NCBI RefSeq assembly: GCF_022808855.1
Contig: NZ_JAKZLF010000009.1
Coordinates: forward strand, 106,227-170,226
DNA from: Anaeromyxobacter soli
GTDB lineage: Bacteria > Myxococcota > Myxococcia > Myxococcales > Anaeromyxobacteraceae
DNA length: 64,000 nucleotides
Direction: 5' to 3'
Both the position numbers and the translations under genes were made by a program. A model generated the notes under the pieces. The model saw only the letters and a list, made by a program, of their open reading frames with translations. It made no database searches and was not told the origin of the DNA. Positions within the stretch are counted from its first letter, which is position 1; the number at the start of each line of letters is the position of its first letter. Below are positions 1 through 8,862 of the stretch, in pieces.

Positions 1-287
1 CCGGCCTGCGCGGCGGCGGCGAGCGCGACCCCGCGGGCCTGGCCGAGCACGAGGGCGGAGCGCGCGGAGACGCCGCAGAAGACCTGCTCGACCGAGACCT
101 CCGCCGGGCCCGAGCGGCGGATCACCTCGGCGAGGCCCTCGAGGATGCGCGCCAGCCGCTCGGCCATGGGGCGGTCCGCGCCGGGGACGAGCACCCCCGA
201 CGCGAGGACGACGAGCCGCGTCCCCTCGCGCGCCACGACGCCGTAGCCGCAGCGGCGCGAGCCGGGGTCGATCCCGAGGGCGATCAC
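1..287 (-). CDS. ruvC: Holliday junction endonuclease RuvC, 3' end cut by window edge
   Basis: RuvC is the resolvase that cuts Holliday junctions with RuvAB during recombinational repair. The first 95 residues are visible, read from a GTG at 285-287. They begin VIALGIDPGSR, the RNase H-like first strand with catalytic Asp7, and continue to VEQVF with catalytic Glu67, then the LGQARGV motif that follows it in the family. The later catalytic aspartates lie beyond the window. The spacing D7 to E67 matches E. coli RuvC (D7, E66). No better in-frame start is seen upstream; the next codons upstream are CTC and GCC. The gene is read away from the MFS genes' promoters but on the same strand. Identity is clear from the motifs; expression signals were not identified. 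Confidence 0.93.
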   Translation of the reverse strand, partial: MIALGIDPGSRRCGYGVVAREGTRLVVLASGVLVPGADRPMAERLARILEGLAEVIRRSGPAEVSVEQVFCGVSARSALVLGQARGVALAAAAQA

Positions 288-340
288 GAGGGCAATGTAG
301 CAGAGGGCGGGCGACCGTAAAGCGAACGCCCGGCGCGGCC

Positions 341-1597
341 TCATGCGGTGCGCGGCGGCGACCCTCGCGGCGCTGGGGCCGGGGCGGCGCCGCGGGCGAG
401 CGACGCCGCCGCGGCGAGCACGGCCACCGCAGCGCCGGCGCGGAGCGCGAGCGCGTAGCCGCCGAGGAACGCCTCGCCGCTCGCGCCGGGTCCGGCGCGC
501 AGCGCGAACAGCGCGCCCGCGAGCCCCACCCCCGCCGCCATCCCGGCACTCCGCGCGGTCGCGAGCAGGCCGCCGCCCGAGCCGAGCCGCTCGCGCGGCA
601 GCGCGCCCATGACGAGCGCGTTGTTCGGCGCCTGGAAGAGCCCCATCCCGGCGCCGCACAGGGCGAGGCGCGCCGCGAACCCGGCGGCGCCGCCCTGCGC
701 GCTCGCGAACGACAGCGCCGTGAGGCCCGCCGCGAGGAGCAGCATCCCGACCGCGGGGAGCCACCGCCCCCCGAGGCGATCGGCGATCCAGCCGGAGAGC
801 GGCGACGCCACCGACAGCGCCAGCGGGACCGCGGCGAGGACGAGCCCGAGCGACCCGGGGGCGAGCCCGAGCACGCGCGCGAGGAAGAAGGGCGTGAGGA
901 ACGTCTGCGAGAACATCGCGGCGTAGGAGAGCAGCCCCGCGACGAGGCCCCAGGTGAAGAGCGGGATCCTGAACAGCCGCGTGTCGAGCAGCGGCCCGCC
1001 CGCGTTCCCGCCGCCGCGCGCGAGGACCCGCAGCGCCCAGGCCGCGCCGGCGATCCCGATGGGCACGTTCACGTAGAAGATCCAGCGCCAGGAGAGGTGC
1101 GTGAGGATGAGGCCCCCGAGCGGCGGCCCCGCGGTGAGGCCGAGGGCGACGACGGTGCCGGCCGCCCCGAGCGCGCGCCCGCGCATGCTGGCCGGGAACG
1201 CCGCGGTGATGATCGCCGGTCCGATCGCCATCATCGCGCTCGCGCCCAGCGCCTGGACCCCGCGCGACAGGACGAGCACGCCGAGCCCGCCGGCGAGCCC
1301 GCAGAGCGCCGACCCCGCCGTGAACACGAGGAGCCCGGCGGTGTAGACGGCGCGGTGCCCGAACCGGTCGCCGAGCCGGCCGAGGGGGACGAGCGTCGCG
1401 GTGATCGCGAGCAGGTACGCGTTCACGACCCACTGCAGCGGCCCGACCGCCGCGCCGAGCTCGCGGCCGAGGGTCGGCAGCGCGACGTTCACGATGTTGC
1501 CGTCGAGCGTCGCCATGACCGTACCGACCGCGACGACGGAGAAGGCGAGCCAGCCCTGGGGCGGCGTGGCGCTGGATGGGGGGAGGGGGCGGCGCAA
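341..1597 (-). CDS. DHA2-type MFS drug exporter lacking the usual central helices
   Basis: Inner-membrane proton-coupled exporter of the EmrB/QacA (DHA2) group, likely for small toxic compounds; the substrate cannot be read from sequence. The N-terminus has the DHA2 motif LDGNIVNVALPTL (about residues 32-44), then GRLGDRFG (MFS motif A) and the motif-C-like GPPLGGLIL after helix 5. The protein is 418 residues, whereas 14-helix DHA2 members are usually about 470-520. The shortfall is in the middle: after helix 6 (FYVNVPIGIAGAAWAL) a short glycine-rich stretch runs straight into PLLDTRLFRIP, which normally follows helices 7-8. So this is probably a 12-helix form. It lies 40 nt downstream of another MFS gene on the same strand and may share its transcript. 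Confidence 0.85.
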   Translation of the reverse strand: MRRPLPPSSATPPQGWLAFSVVAVGTVMATLDGNIVNVALPTLGRELGAAVGPLQWVVNAYLLAITATLVPLGRLGDRFGHRAVYTAGLLVFTAGSALCGLAGGLGVLVLSRGVQALGASAMMAIGPAIITAAFPASMRGRALGAAGTVVALGLTAGPPLGGLILTHLSWRWIFYVNVPIGIAGAAWALRVLARGGGNAGGPLLDTRLFRIPLFTWGLVAGLLSYAAMFSQTFLTPFFLARVLGLAPGSLGLVLAAVPLALSVASPLSGWIADRLGGRWLPAVGMLLLAAGLTALSFASAQGGAAGFAARLALCGAGMGLFQAPNNALVMGALPRERLGSGGGLLATARSAGMAAGVGLAGALFALRAGPGASGEAFLGGYALALRAGAAVAVLAAAASLARGAAPAPAPRGSPPRTA

Positions 1598-1637
1598 GGG
1601 GGGTCGGGTCCGGTTCCGGGGGCGGGGCCTCTCGCGC

Positions 1638-2882
1638 TCACTGCGACGCAGGCGGGAAGAGCGTGGGGTGCTGCGCGAGCACGGTCCGGCGCAGGCGCGG
1701 GAGCGCGAGGTGAAACACGGCGCTCGCGCAGATCACCACCGCCGCTCCGGCGCCGATGGTGCGCGGGGCGCCGAAGCGGCTCGCGGCGAAGCCGGCGGCG
1801 AGGGAGCCGAACGGCGTCACGCCCACGAACAGGGTCGAGAAGAGCCCCATCACCCGCCCCCGCATGTCGACCGGCGCGAGCCCCTGCAAGAGCGTCATCG
1901 TGCCGGCCATCTGGGTGATGAACCCGAACCCGGCCACGACGAGCGAGGCGCCGGCGACGACCGGGTGGCGGGAGAAGGAGAGCGCGAGGAGGCCCGCGCC
2001 GAGGAGGGTCGTGCCGAGCGCCACGCGGCGGCCCAGGCCGGCGAGCCCCTTGCGCAGGAGGAGGCCGACCGCGCCGACGAGCGCGCCGGCGCCGGCGCTG
2101 CCGAGCAGGAGCCCATACAGCCCCGCCCCGCCGTGGAGCACCTCCGCCGAGACCACCGGCAGGAGCGCCTGGTAGGGCATGGCGAAGAAGCTCGAGACGG
2201 CGAGGAGCGCGAGCAGCGCCCGCACGTGGCCGGTTCGCCCAGCGTAGGCGAGCCCCTCGAGCAGGTGGGCGCGACGGCCCCCCTCCACCGTCGGCTGCGG
2301 CGGCGGATGCATCTTCACGAGCGCGTAGTAGGTGCCGGCGAAGGAGAGCGCGTTGAGCGCGAAGCAAAAGCCCTCCCCCACCGCGGCGACGAGGGCGCCC
2401 GCGAGCGCCGGGCCCACGATGCGCGCCGAGTTCACGATCGAGGAGTTGAGCGCGATGGCGTTCGGCGCGTCGCTGCCGGCGATGTCGGCGAGGAGCGCCT
2501 GGCGGGCCGGGATCTCGAAGGCGTAGGTGAGCCCCAGCATCCCGGCGAGCACCACCACGTGCCAGGGCCGGACGACGCCCGCGAGGGTGAGCGCGGCGAG
2601 CAGCACCGCCTGGAAGATCGCGTTCGTCTGGGTGAGGAGGACGATGCGCCGGCGGGGGTGGCGATCGGCGATCGAGCCCGCCCAGATGCCGAACAGGAAG
2701 ACGGGCACCTGGCCGAGGAAGTTCACGACGCCGAGGAGCTCGGAGGAGCGCGTGAGCCGCCACACGAGCCACGACTGCGCGACGCCCTGCATCCAGGTGC
2801 CGGCGAGCGAGACGCTCTGCCCGGCGAAGAAGAGCCGCAGGTCGCGCTTGCGAAGGGAGCGGAGGGCGTCGGGCCAGCGCAT
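1638..2882 (-). CDS. MFS transporter, EntS/MFS_3-like
   Basis: Inner-membrane MFS permease of 414 residues with the FFAGQSVSLAGTWMQ opening typical of the MFS_3 group, which includes the enterobactin exporter EntS and many uncharacterised permeases. Motif A appears as GSIADRHPRRR (about residues 69-79). ARQALLADI and NSARIVGPALAGALV are further family signatures in helices 4-5. About twelve hydrophobic segments fit a normal-length member. It sits between kup and the DHA2 exporter, all on minus and separated by 75 and 40 nt, so the three may be one transcription unit. There is no siderophore cluster in the window, so export of enterobactin-like molecules is not implied. Family is sure; substrate unknown. 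Confidence 0.85.
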   Translation of the reverse strand: MRWPDALRSLRKRDLRLFFAGQSVSLAGTWMQGVAQSWLVWRLTRSSELLGVVNFLGQVPVFLFGIWAGSIADRHPRRRIVLLTQTNAIFQAVLLAALTLAGVVRPWHVVVLAGMLGLTYAFEIPARQALLADIAGSDAPNAIALNSSIVNSARIVGPALAGALVAAVGEGFCFALNALSFAGTYYALVKMHPPPQPTVEGGRRAHLLEGLAYAGRTGHVRALLALLAVSSFFAMPYQALLPVVSAEVLHGGAGLYGLLLGSAGAGALVGAVGLLLRKGLAGLGRRVALGTTLLGAGLLALSFSRHPVVAGASLVVAGFGFITQMAGTMTLLQGLAPVDMRGRVMGLFSTLFVGVTPFGSLAAGFAASRFGAPRTIGAGAAVVICASAVFHLALPRLRRTVLAQHPTLFPPASQ

Positions 2883-2957
2883 CGTCGGGAGCGGGGCGGC
2901 GTCGCGGCGTGCTCGGCGAGGCGGCGAGCCGCGTCCGCGCCGACCGGGCCGGGCTCG

Positions 2958-4952
2958 CTAGAGCTGGATCTGCGCGCCCATCTCGACCACGCGGTTCGGC
3001 GGCAGGCCGAAGAACGCGCTCGCGGTCTGGGCGTTCCGCGCCATGATGATGAAGAGCCGCTTGCGCCAGCGCGACATCTTGGAGGGTCCCGTCGGCAGGA
3101 GCGTCTCGCGGCCGAGGTAGTAGGTCGTCTCCATCGGCTTCAGCTCGATCTTCGGCCCGTCGAGCTTGCGGCGGGGCAGCGACGCGAACATCGCCGGCAC
3201 GTCCGGGGTCTCCATGAAGCCGTAGCGGGCGACCACCTGGAAGAAGCCGGAGCCGAGCTCCTTCACGCTGACGCGCTCGGCGTCGGGGATGGAGGGGATC
3301 TCCTCGGTCATGAGGGAGGCGAGCACCACGCGCTCGTGCAGCACCTTGTTGTGCTTCAGGTGGTGCAGGAGCACGGGCGGGACGGTGCCGGTGTTCCCGG
3401 TCATGAACACGGCCGTCCCGGGCACGCGCTGGGGCTTGCGGCGCGCGATGTCCTCGAGGAACACGTCGAGCGGCAGGCCCGCGCCGCGCATCATCTCCGC
3501 GAGCGCCTCGCGGCCGCGCTTCCAGGTGGACAGCAGCGTGAACACGAACGCGGCGGCGGCGAGCGGGAACCACCCGCCCTCCTCGACCTTGATGATGTTC
3601 GCCCCGAGGAAGGACACGTCCACGAACAGGAAGAGGAGCGTGACGGGCCAGGCGCGCCAGCGCGGCCAGCGCCACAGATCGCGCGCGACCCTGTGGAAGA
3701 GCAGCGTCGTGATCGCCATCGTGCCCGTCACCGCGATGCCGTACGCGGCCGCCAGGTTCGAGGAGGTCTTGAACCCGAGCACGAGGGCGATGGTCGCCAT
3801 GCCGAGGAGCGCGTTCACCTCCGGCACGTAGATCTGGCCGATCTCGGTCGAGGAGGTGTGCCGGATGGTCACGCGCGGCGAGTAGCCGAGCTGGACCGCC
3901 TGGCGCGTCAGCGAGAACGCGCCGGAGATGAGGGCCTGCGACGCGACGATCGCGGCCGCGGTGGCGATCGCGATCATCGGGTAGAGCGCCCACTCGGGCA
4001 CGAGCAGGAAGAACGGGTTCCGCGCCGCCTCCGGATCGTGGAGGAGGATCGCCCCCTGCCCCATGTAGTTGAGGAGCAGGGCGGGCATCGCCACGAGGAG
4101 CCACGCGAAGCGGATCGGGCGCTTCCCGAAGTGGCCCATGTCCGCGTAGAGCGCCTCGCCGCCCGTGATGACGAGGACCACGCCGCCGAGGACGAGGAAC
4201 CCCTGCCAGCCGTTCCGGGCGAAGAAGCCGATCGCGTGCGTCGGCAGCACCGCCTGCAGGATCGAGGCGTCGAAGAGGATCCCGCGCACGCCCAGGATGG
4301 CGATGCAGGCGAACCACACGAGCATCACCGGGCCGAACACCGCGCCGACCACCGCCGTGCCGCGCCGCTGGATGAAGAACAGGAGCGCGAGGATGCCGAC
4401 GGTGACGGGCACGACCCAGTGCGCGAGCGCCGGCGCGGCGACCGTGAGGCCCTCGACGGCGCCGAGGACGGAGATGGCCGGCGTGATGACGCCGTCGCCG
4501 TAGAGGAGCGCCGCGCCGAAGAGCCCGAGGATGAGGAGGAGCTGTCTGCCCCGGCGGCGGGCCTCGTGGCGGCCGACCAGGGCGAGCAGGGCGAGGATGC
4601 CGCCCTCCCCTCGGTTGTCGGCCCGCATCACGAAGGACAGGTACTTGAACGTGACGACGAACGTCATCGCCCAGAACACGAGCGAGAGGACGCCGAGCAC
4701 GTTCGCCGCGCTCGGGGCGACGCCGTGGTGCCCGGTGAAGCACTCCTTCAGCGAGTAGAGCGGGCTCGTGCCGATGTCGCCGTAGACGACGCCGAGGGCG
4801 CCGAGCGCGAGCTTCGCGAGCGCGGCGCCTCTCGCGGGCGCGCGATGCCCGTGGGCAGGTGCCAGCGTGGCGACGACGGCCGCCTCGGCGGCGGCCGGGG
4901 TGGCGCTGCGGGAGGTTTCAGGACCGGCGCGCGGTGAGCGGGTTTCTGACAT
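2958..4952 (-). CDS. kup: Kup-type potassium uptake permease
   Basis: Low-affinity K+ uptake protein of the KUP/HAK/KT family, a proton-coupled inner-membrane carrier important at acid pH or low sodium. Length is 664 residues, normal for the family (about 620-660). After a variable Ala-rich N-terminal extension of about 45 residues comes LGALGVVYGDIGTSPLYSLK, the hallmark first helix, followed by GEGGILALLALV and the LLYGDGVITPAISVLGAVEG segment. About twelve membrane helices precede a hydrophilic C-terminal domain of about 180 residues, which in related proteins is cytosolic. The chosen ATG gives a charged N-terminus. It is transcribed away from the MATE gene, with a 277-nt divergent spacer in which no convincing promoter or riboswitch was found. 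Confidence 0.94.
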   Translation of the reverse strand: MSETRSPRAGPETSRSATPAAAEAAVVATLAPAHGHRAPARGAALAKLALGALGVVYGDIGTSPLYSLKECFTGHHGVAPSAANVLGVLSLVFWAMTFVVTFKYLSFVMRADNRGEGGILALLALVGRHEARRRGRQLLLILGLFGAALLYGDGVITPAISVLGAVEGLTVAAPALAHWVVPVTVGILALLFFIQRRGTAVVGAVFGPVMLVWFACIAILGVRGILFDASILQAVLPTHAIGFFARNGWQGFLVLGGVVLVITGGEALYADMGHFGKRPIRFAWLLVAMPALLLNYMGQGAILLHDPEAARNPFFLLVPEWALYPMIAIATAAAIVASQALISGAFSLTRQAVQLGYSPRVTIRHTSSTEIGQIYVPEVNALLGMATIALVLGFKTSSNLAAAYGIAVTGTMAITTLLFHRVARDLWRWPRWRAWPVTLLFLFVDVSFLGANIIKVEEGGWFPLAAAAFVFTLLSTWKRGREALAEMMRGAGLPLDVFLEDIARRKPQRVPGTAVFMTGNTGTVPPVLLHHLKHNKVLHERVVLASLMTEEIPSIPDAERVSVKELGSGFFQVVARYGFMETPDVPAMFASLPRRKLDGPKIELKPMETTYYLGRETLLPTGPSKMSRWRKRLFIIMARNAQTASAFFGLPPNRVVEMGAQIQL

Positions 4953-5229
4953 CGAGGGCCCAGCGAGGGCGGCGGGAGGTAAACATGTCGGGCCCCGGCC
5001 GTCGAGAGGCTAACCCGCGATCGGGCCAGATCTCCGGGATCTCTGCTGATTCAAGCTGTGGACGCCGCCCGGCCGATGACGGCACCCGGACCCTGGGTAC
5101 GCTACGCCGCGCCAGAGAAGGCGGCGGCTCCCCCGCCGGCGTGGACCCCGCCGTGGCCGGAGGGCGAGGTGTGGAAGGGTACGCCGACCGGCTGCGCCCC
5201 CGGCCGGTTGCGAGTATGTTCCGCCCCCC

Positions 5230-6627
5230 GTGACGCCCGCCGTAAGCCCGCTCCGCGCGGAGGTCTCCGCGCTCGTTCGACTCGCCGTCCCGCTCGCGAT
5301 CGCCCAGGGCGGACAGGCGCTCATGGGCGTCGTGGACACCGCGGTCGTGGGGCGGGCGGGCCCCCTGCCCCTCGCCGGTGTCGGCCTGGGCAACGTGCTG
5401 TTCATGGCGCTGTCCGTGCTGGGGATGGGGGTCATGCAGGGCCTCGATCCCCTCATCGCGCAGGCGCTCGGCGCGGGGGACGACGCCCGCGCGCGCCGCC
5501 TCCTCTGGCAGGGGACCTGGCTCGCCCTCGCCCTCTCCGCGGCCCTCGCCGTCCCGTTCCTGCTCGCGCCTGCGGCGCTCGAGCCGCTCGGGATCGACGC
5601 GGACGTCGCGCGAGAGGGGGGGCGCTACCTCGTGTGGCGGCTGCCGGGGCTGCCGTTCTTCCTGCTCTACTTCTCGGGCCGCGCCTACCTCCAGGCGCAC
5701 GGCGTGGTCCGGCCGATGGTCGTCGCGACGGTGCTCGCGAACCTCCTCAACGTCCCCGCCGACGTGCTCCTCGTGTTCGGCGGCGCAGGGCTCCCCGCCG
5801 TGGCCGGCCCGCTCCGCGCCATCCCGCCGCTCGGCGCCGCGGGGGCGGCGATCGCGACGAGCCTCTGCGCGGTCGCCCAGGCCGCCCTGCTCGCGCTCGC
5901 CGTTCGCGGCGTGCCGCGGCCGCCGGGGCGCGTCGCCCGCGCGCCGGACGGCCCCGCGCTCCGGGCGGCCCTCGCGGTCGGGCTCCCCGTCGGCCTGCAC
6001 ATGGGCGCGGAGGTCGGCATCTTCGCGCTCGTCGGCTTCCTCGCCGGCCGGTTCGGCGCGCTCCCGCTCGCGGCGCACCAGCTCGCCATCTCCATCGCGA
6101 GCCTCACGTTCACCGTCGCGATCGGCTTCGGCAACGCCGGCTCCGTGCGCGTGGGCTGGGCGGTGGGCCGTCGCGATCGCGCGGGCGCGCGCCGGGCGGG
6201 CCTCGCCGCGTTCGGCTCGGGGGCCGCGTTCATGTCGCTCTCCGGGCTCGTCTTCTTCCTCTTCCCCGGGCCCATCGCTCGGGCGATGACCGACGACCCC
6301 GCGCTCGTCGCGGCCGCGGTGCCGCTGTTGCGCATCGCCGCGCTGTTCCAGCTCTCCGACGGCATCCAGGGCGTCGGCGCCGGCGTGCTGCGCGGCGCGG
6401 GCGAGACCCGCTTCGCGTTCGCCGCGAACCTGGTCGGCCACTGGGCGCTCGGCTTCCCCGCGACCGTGCTGCTCGGGTTCACCCTCGGGCTGGGCGTCAC
6501 CGGGCTGTGGTGGGGCTTCGTCCTCGGGCTCACCGCCGTGGCGGTGGGCCTCTACGCGCGCTTCCTCCGCGTCTCCGCGCGCGAGATCGTGCCCCTCGCC
6601 GACCGGGCGGCCGTCGAGGCGGGCTGA
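5230..6627 (+). CDS. MATE-family efflux transporter
   Basis: Multidrug and toxic-compound extrusion permease of 465 residues with about twelve membrane helices, exporting cationic compounds in exchange for Na+ or H+. The start is a GTG at 5230. The N-terminal half has LAVPLAIAQGGQALMGVVDTAVVGR, the classical first-helix segment of MatE domain 1 (read here in two overlapping pieces, residues 17-41). The second half begins VGLPVGLHMGAEVGIFALVGFLAG and carries AAHQLAISIASLTFTVAIGFGNAGSVRVG, the second MatE repeat. The gene stands alone, 24-48 nt ahead of the archease gene. A transport substrate cannot be inferred. Confidence 0.9.
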   Translation: MTPAVSPLRAEVSALVRLAVPLAIAQGGQALMGVVDTAVVGRAGPLPLAGVGLGNVLFMALSVLGMGVMQGLDPLIAQALGAGDDARARRLLWQGTWLALALSAALAVPFLLAPAALEPLGIDADVAREGGRYLVWRLPGLPFFLLYFSGRAYLQAHGVVRPMVVATVLANLLNVPADVLLVFGGAGLPAVAGPLRAIPPLGAAGAAIATSLCAVAQAALLALAVRGVPRPPGRVARAPDGPALRAALAVGLPVGLHMGAEVGIFALVGFLAGRFGALPLAAHQLAISIASLTFTVAIGFGNAGSVRVGWAVGRRDRAGARRAGLAAFGSGAAFMSLSGLVFFLFPGPIARAMTDDPALVAAAVPLLRIAALFQLSDGIQGVGAGVLRGAGETRFAFAANLVGHWALGFPATVLLGFTLGLGVTGLWWGFVLGLTAVAVGLYARFLRVSAREIVPLADRAAVEAG

Positions 6628-6675
6628 CCCGCGCGGACCCGGCGCCGGCGCGTGCGGAGGCTAAGCTCCCCCGGG

Positions 6676-7110
6676 ATGCGCCTCTCGCTGCCGCAGCCGT
6701 ACGAGGACCTCGGCCACACGGCCGACGTGGGGGTGCGCACCCGCGGCGCCACGGCGGAGGAGGCGCTCGCGCGGCTCGTCCTCGCGTTCGCGGCGCTCGC
6801 GGCGGGCGGCGCCGCCGTCGCGGCCGAGCGGGAGGAGCGCGTCGCGGTGGAGGGTGGGCCGGGCCTCGCGGGCAGCGCCGTGGCGCTGCTGCGCGAGCTC
6901 CTGTACCGGCTGGCGACCGAGGCGCTCGTCCCGGCGGCCTGCGAGGTGCTGCGGGTGGACGCGGCGGGGACGGAGGCGGTCGTCGCCTTCGGCCGGCGCG
7001 ATCCGGTGCTGCACGCGGAGGGCGCGGATCTGAAGGCGGTCACCTGGCACGCGGCGCGGCTCGAGCGCGAGGGTGCGGGGTGGGTGGCGCAGGCGGTCTT
7101 CGATATATGA
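6676..7110 (+). CDS. Archease, RtcB activator
   Basis: Archease is a small SHS2-fold protein that speeds guanylylation and turnover of the RNA ligase RtcB, letting it act repeatedly. The protein is 144 residues from the ATG at 6676. A GTG at 6652 would add eight residues without family support. Family signatures are YEDLGHTADVGV near the N-terminus, LLRELLYRL in the middle, and the C-terminal ADLKAVTWHAARL...VFDI, in which the Asp/Lys/His and final Asp are the conserved metal and activation residues. rtcB follows on the same strand after 208 nt, the usual archease-RtcB pairing. That spacer is filled by a structured repeat, so the two genes may not be tightly cotranscribed. Normal length for the family. 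Confidence 0.9.
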   Translation: MRLSLPQPYEDLGHTADVGVRTRGATAEEALARLVLAFAALAAGGAAVAAEREERVAVEGGPGLAGSAVALLRELLYRLATEALVPAACEVLRVDAAGTEAVVAFGRRDPVLHAEGADLKAVTWHAARLEREGAGWVAQAVFDI

Positions 7111-7267
7111 CGGGGGCTGCGCCCCCGCCCCGCCGACGGCTGGCCGCCGTCGTCGGGGCCCCACCCCTGCTCGGCGGGGCCCGTGAACGGTCGCGCCCGC
7201 TTCGCGGGTTCGCGACCGTTCCCCGCCGGGAGGGACTGCGTCCCTCCCCGTCGCTTCGCGACGGGGC
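7111..7267. repeat. Intergenic hairpin array, repeat copy A
   Basis: Starting on the base after the archease stop codon, six stem-loops follow each other. They are centred on GGGGGC-TGC-GCCCCC (7112-7126), GACGGC...GCCGTC (7135-7151), a GC stem at 7154-7183, AACGGTCGCG...CGCGACCGTT (7186-7220 with an inner CCCGC-TTC-GCGGG), GGGAGGGAC-TGC-GTCCCTCCC and CCCCGTCGC-TTC-GCGACGGGG (to 7266). The first 75 nt (7111-7185) recur at 26764-26838, also directly after a stop codon. The third hairpin keeps pairing through a compensated change (C-G here, A-T there). No T-tract follows any hairpin, so classical intrinsic termination is unlikely. It could be an RNA-stabilising 3' element or a REP-like mobile repeat. 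Confidence 0.75.
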
Positions 7268-7318
7268 CCCTCCCTGGGGACCATCGCGAACCTCGAACTC
7301 TCGTCTGGCGAGGAACGA

Positions 7319-8758
7319 ATGAAGCTCCGGCGCATCGAGGGCGACCTGTGGGAGATCCCGCGCGAAGGGCGCATGCGCGTGCCGGGCCGGGTCTACAGCG
7401 TCGGGCCGCCGGCGCCGGACGACCCCGCGCTCCAGCAGGTCGCGAACGTCGCGCACCTGCCCGGCATCCTCCGCTTCTCGCTGGCGATGCCGGACATCCA
7501 CTGGGGATACGGGTTCCCCATCGGCGGCGTGGCGGCGATGGACGCCGAGCACGGCGCCGTGTCGCCGGGCGGCGTGGGCTACGACATCAACTGCGGCGTG
7601 CGGGTCCTCACCACCGCCCTCGAGGCGGAGGACGTCCGCCCGCGGCTGCACGCGGTCACCGCCCAGCTCTACCGCGACATCCCCACCGGCGTGGGGGCTA
7701 AGAGCGCCATCCCGCGGCTCTCGGACGACGCGCTCGACGAGGTCCTCGCGGGCGGCGCTCGCTGGGCGGTCCGGCGCGGGTTCGCCGCGGCGAGCGACGA
7801 CGCCGAGCGCTGCGAGGAGGGCGGCCGGCTCTCCGGCGCCGATCCGTCGGCCGTCAGCGCGCGAGCGCGGACGCGCGGCGCGGATCAGCTCGGCACGCTC
7901 GGGAGCGGGAACCACTTCCTGGAGGTGGACCGGATCGCCGAGGTGTACGACCCGGTGGTCGCCGAGGCGTTCGGGCTCGTCCCGGGCCGGGTGGCGATCC
8001 AGATCCACACCGGCTCGCGCGGCCTCGGCTACCAGGTCTGCGACGAGTTCGTCGCCGAGATCGCCGCGCGGCGCGGCGAGTTCGGGGAGGACTACGCGAC
8101 CCTCCCCGATCCGCAGCTCGCCGCCGCGCCGATCGCGAGCGCGCTCGGCCAGCGCTACCTCGGCGCGATGCAGGCCGCCGCGAACTTCGCCTGGGCGAAC
8201 CGCCAGGTGATGACCGGCCTCGCCGTGCGCGCGCTCCTCCACGCCCTCGCGATCTCGGAGCGCGAGCTCGGCGCCCGCGTCCTCTACGACGTCTGCCACA
8301 ACGTCGCGAAGCTCGAGGAGCACGCGGTCGACGGGGTCGTCCGGCGGGTCCTCGTGCACCGCAAGGGGGCGACGCGCTGCTTCGGGCCCGGCGATCCCCG
8401 CGTGCCGGCGCCCTACCGCGCCGCCGGCCAGCCGGTGCTCATCCCGGGCGACATGGGCCGCTACTCCTACGTCCTCGCGGGGACCGCGCGGGCGATGGCC
8501 GACACCTTCGGCAGCTCGTGCCACGGCGCAGGCCGGCTCATGTCGCGCGGGGAGGCGCTCCGGCGCGGGCGCGGGCGCTCCATCGCGCGCGAGCTCGCCG
8601 CGCGGGGCATCGAGGTCATCGCGCGCGGGAAGAAGACCCTCGCCGAGGAGATGAGCGAGGCCTACAAGGACGTGGCGCAGGTCGTGGCGGTCATGGACGG
8701 CGCGGGGATCTCGCGCCTCGTCGCCCGGCTCGAGCCGATGGGTGTGATCAAGGGCTGA
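7319..8758 (+). CDS. rtcB: RNA ligase RtcB (3'-phosphate/5'-OH)
   Basis: RtcB joins RNA 2',3'-cyclic phosphate or 3'-phosphate ends to 5'-hydroxyl ends using GTP and Mn2+, repairing cleaved tRNA or rRNA. The 479-residue protein has all family landmarks. These are MPDIHWGYGFPIGG (about 58-70), YDINCG with metal ligand Cys92, GSGNHFLEVD with His199, IHTGSRGLGYQV with His230, DVCHN with His327, and SSCHGAGRLMSR with His402, the histidine that is guanylylated. Length is normal for the longer RtcB form. It is paired with the archease gene upstream. No RtcA or RtcR regulator is adjacent and no sigma-54 site was found before it, unlike the E. coli rtcBA arrangement. Confidence 0.95.
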   Translation: MKLRRIEGDLWEIPREGRMRVPGRVYSVGPPAPDDPALQQVANVAHLPGILRFSLAMPDIHWGYGFPIGGVAAMDAEHGAVSPGGVGYDINCGVRVLTTALEAEDVRPRLHAVTAQLYRDIPTGVGAKSAIPRLSDDALDEVLAGGARWAVRRGFAAASDDAERCEEGGRLSGADPSAVSARARTRGADQLGTLGSGNHFLEVDRIAEVYDPVVAEAFGLVPGRVAIQIHTGSRGLGYQVCDEFVAEIAARRGEFGEDYATLPDPQLAAAPIASALGQRYLGAMQAAANFAWANRQVMTGLAVRALLHALAISERELGARVLYDVCHNVAKLEEHAVDGVVRRVLVHRKGATRCFGPGDPRVPAPYRAAGQPVLIPGDMGRYSYVLAGTARAMADTFGSSCHGAGRLMSRGEALRRGRGRSIARELAARGIEVIARGKKTLAEEMSEAYKDVAQVVAVMDGAGISRLVARLEPMGVIKG

Positions 8759-8862
8759 GCGCCCGCTCGGGGCGACCGGGGGCGCCGCGAGACGTCGGGC
8801 GGGGCCGCGTGGGCCTTCCGCGGGTCCCTTCCCGCGCCCGTTCGGCGCCGTAGCTTGTTCTC

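Noticed and set aside
1401..4937. Very long open frame on plus, antisense to the MFS and kup genes
   Set aside because: Its product is mostly Arg, Glu, His and Ala without any motif; it is the mirror of GC-rich codons in the real minus-strand genes. The same applies to 25427-30349 and 29839-33468.
4953..5229. Regulatory elements between kup and the MATE gene
   Set aside because: Only a short AGATC/GATCT inverted repeat near 5030 was seen; no promoter pair or riboswitch could be supported.
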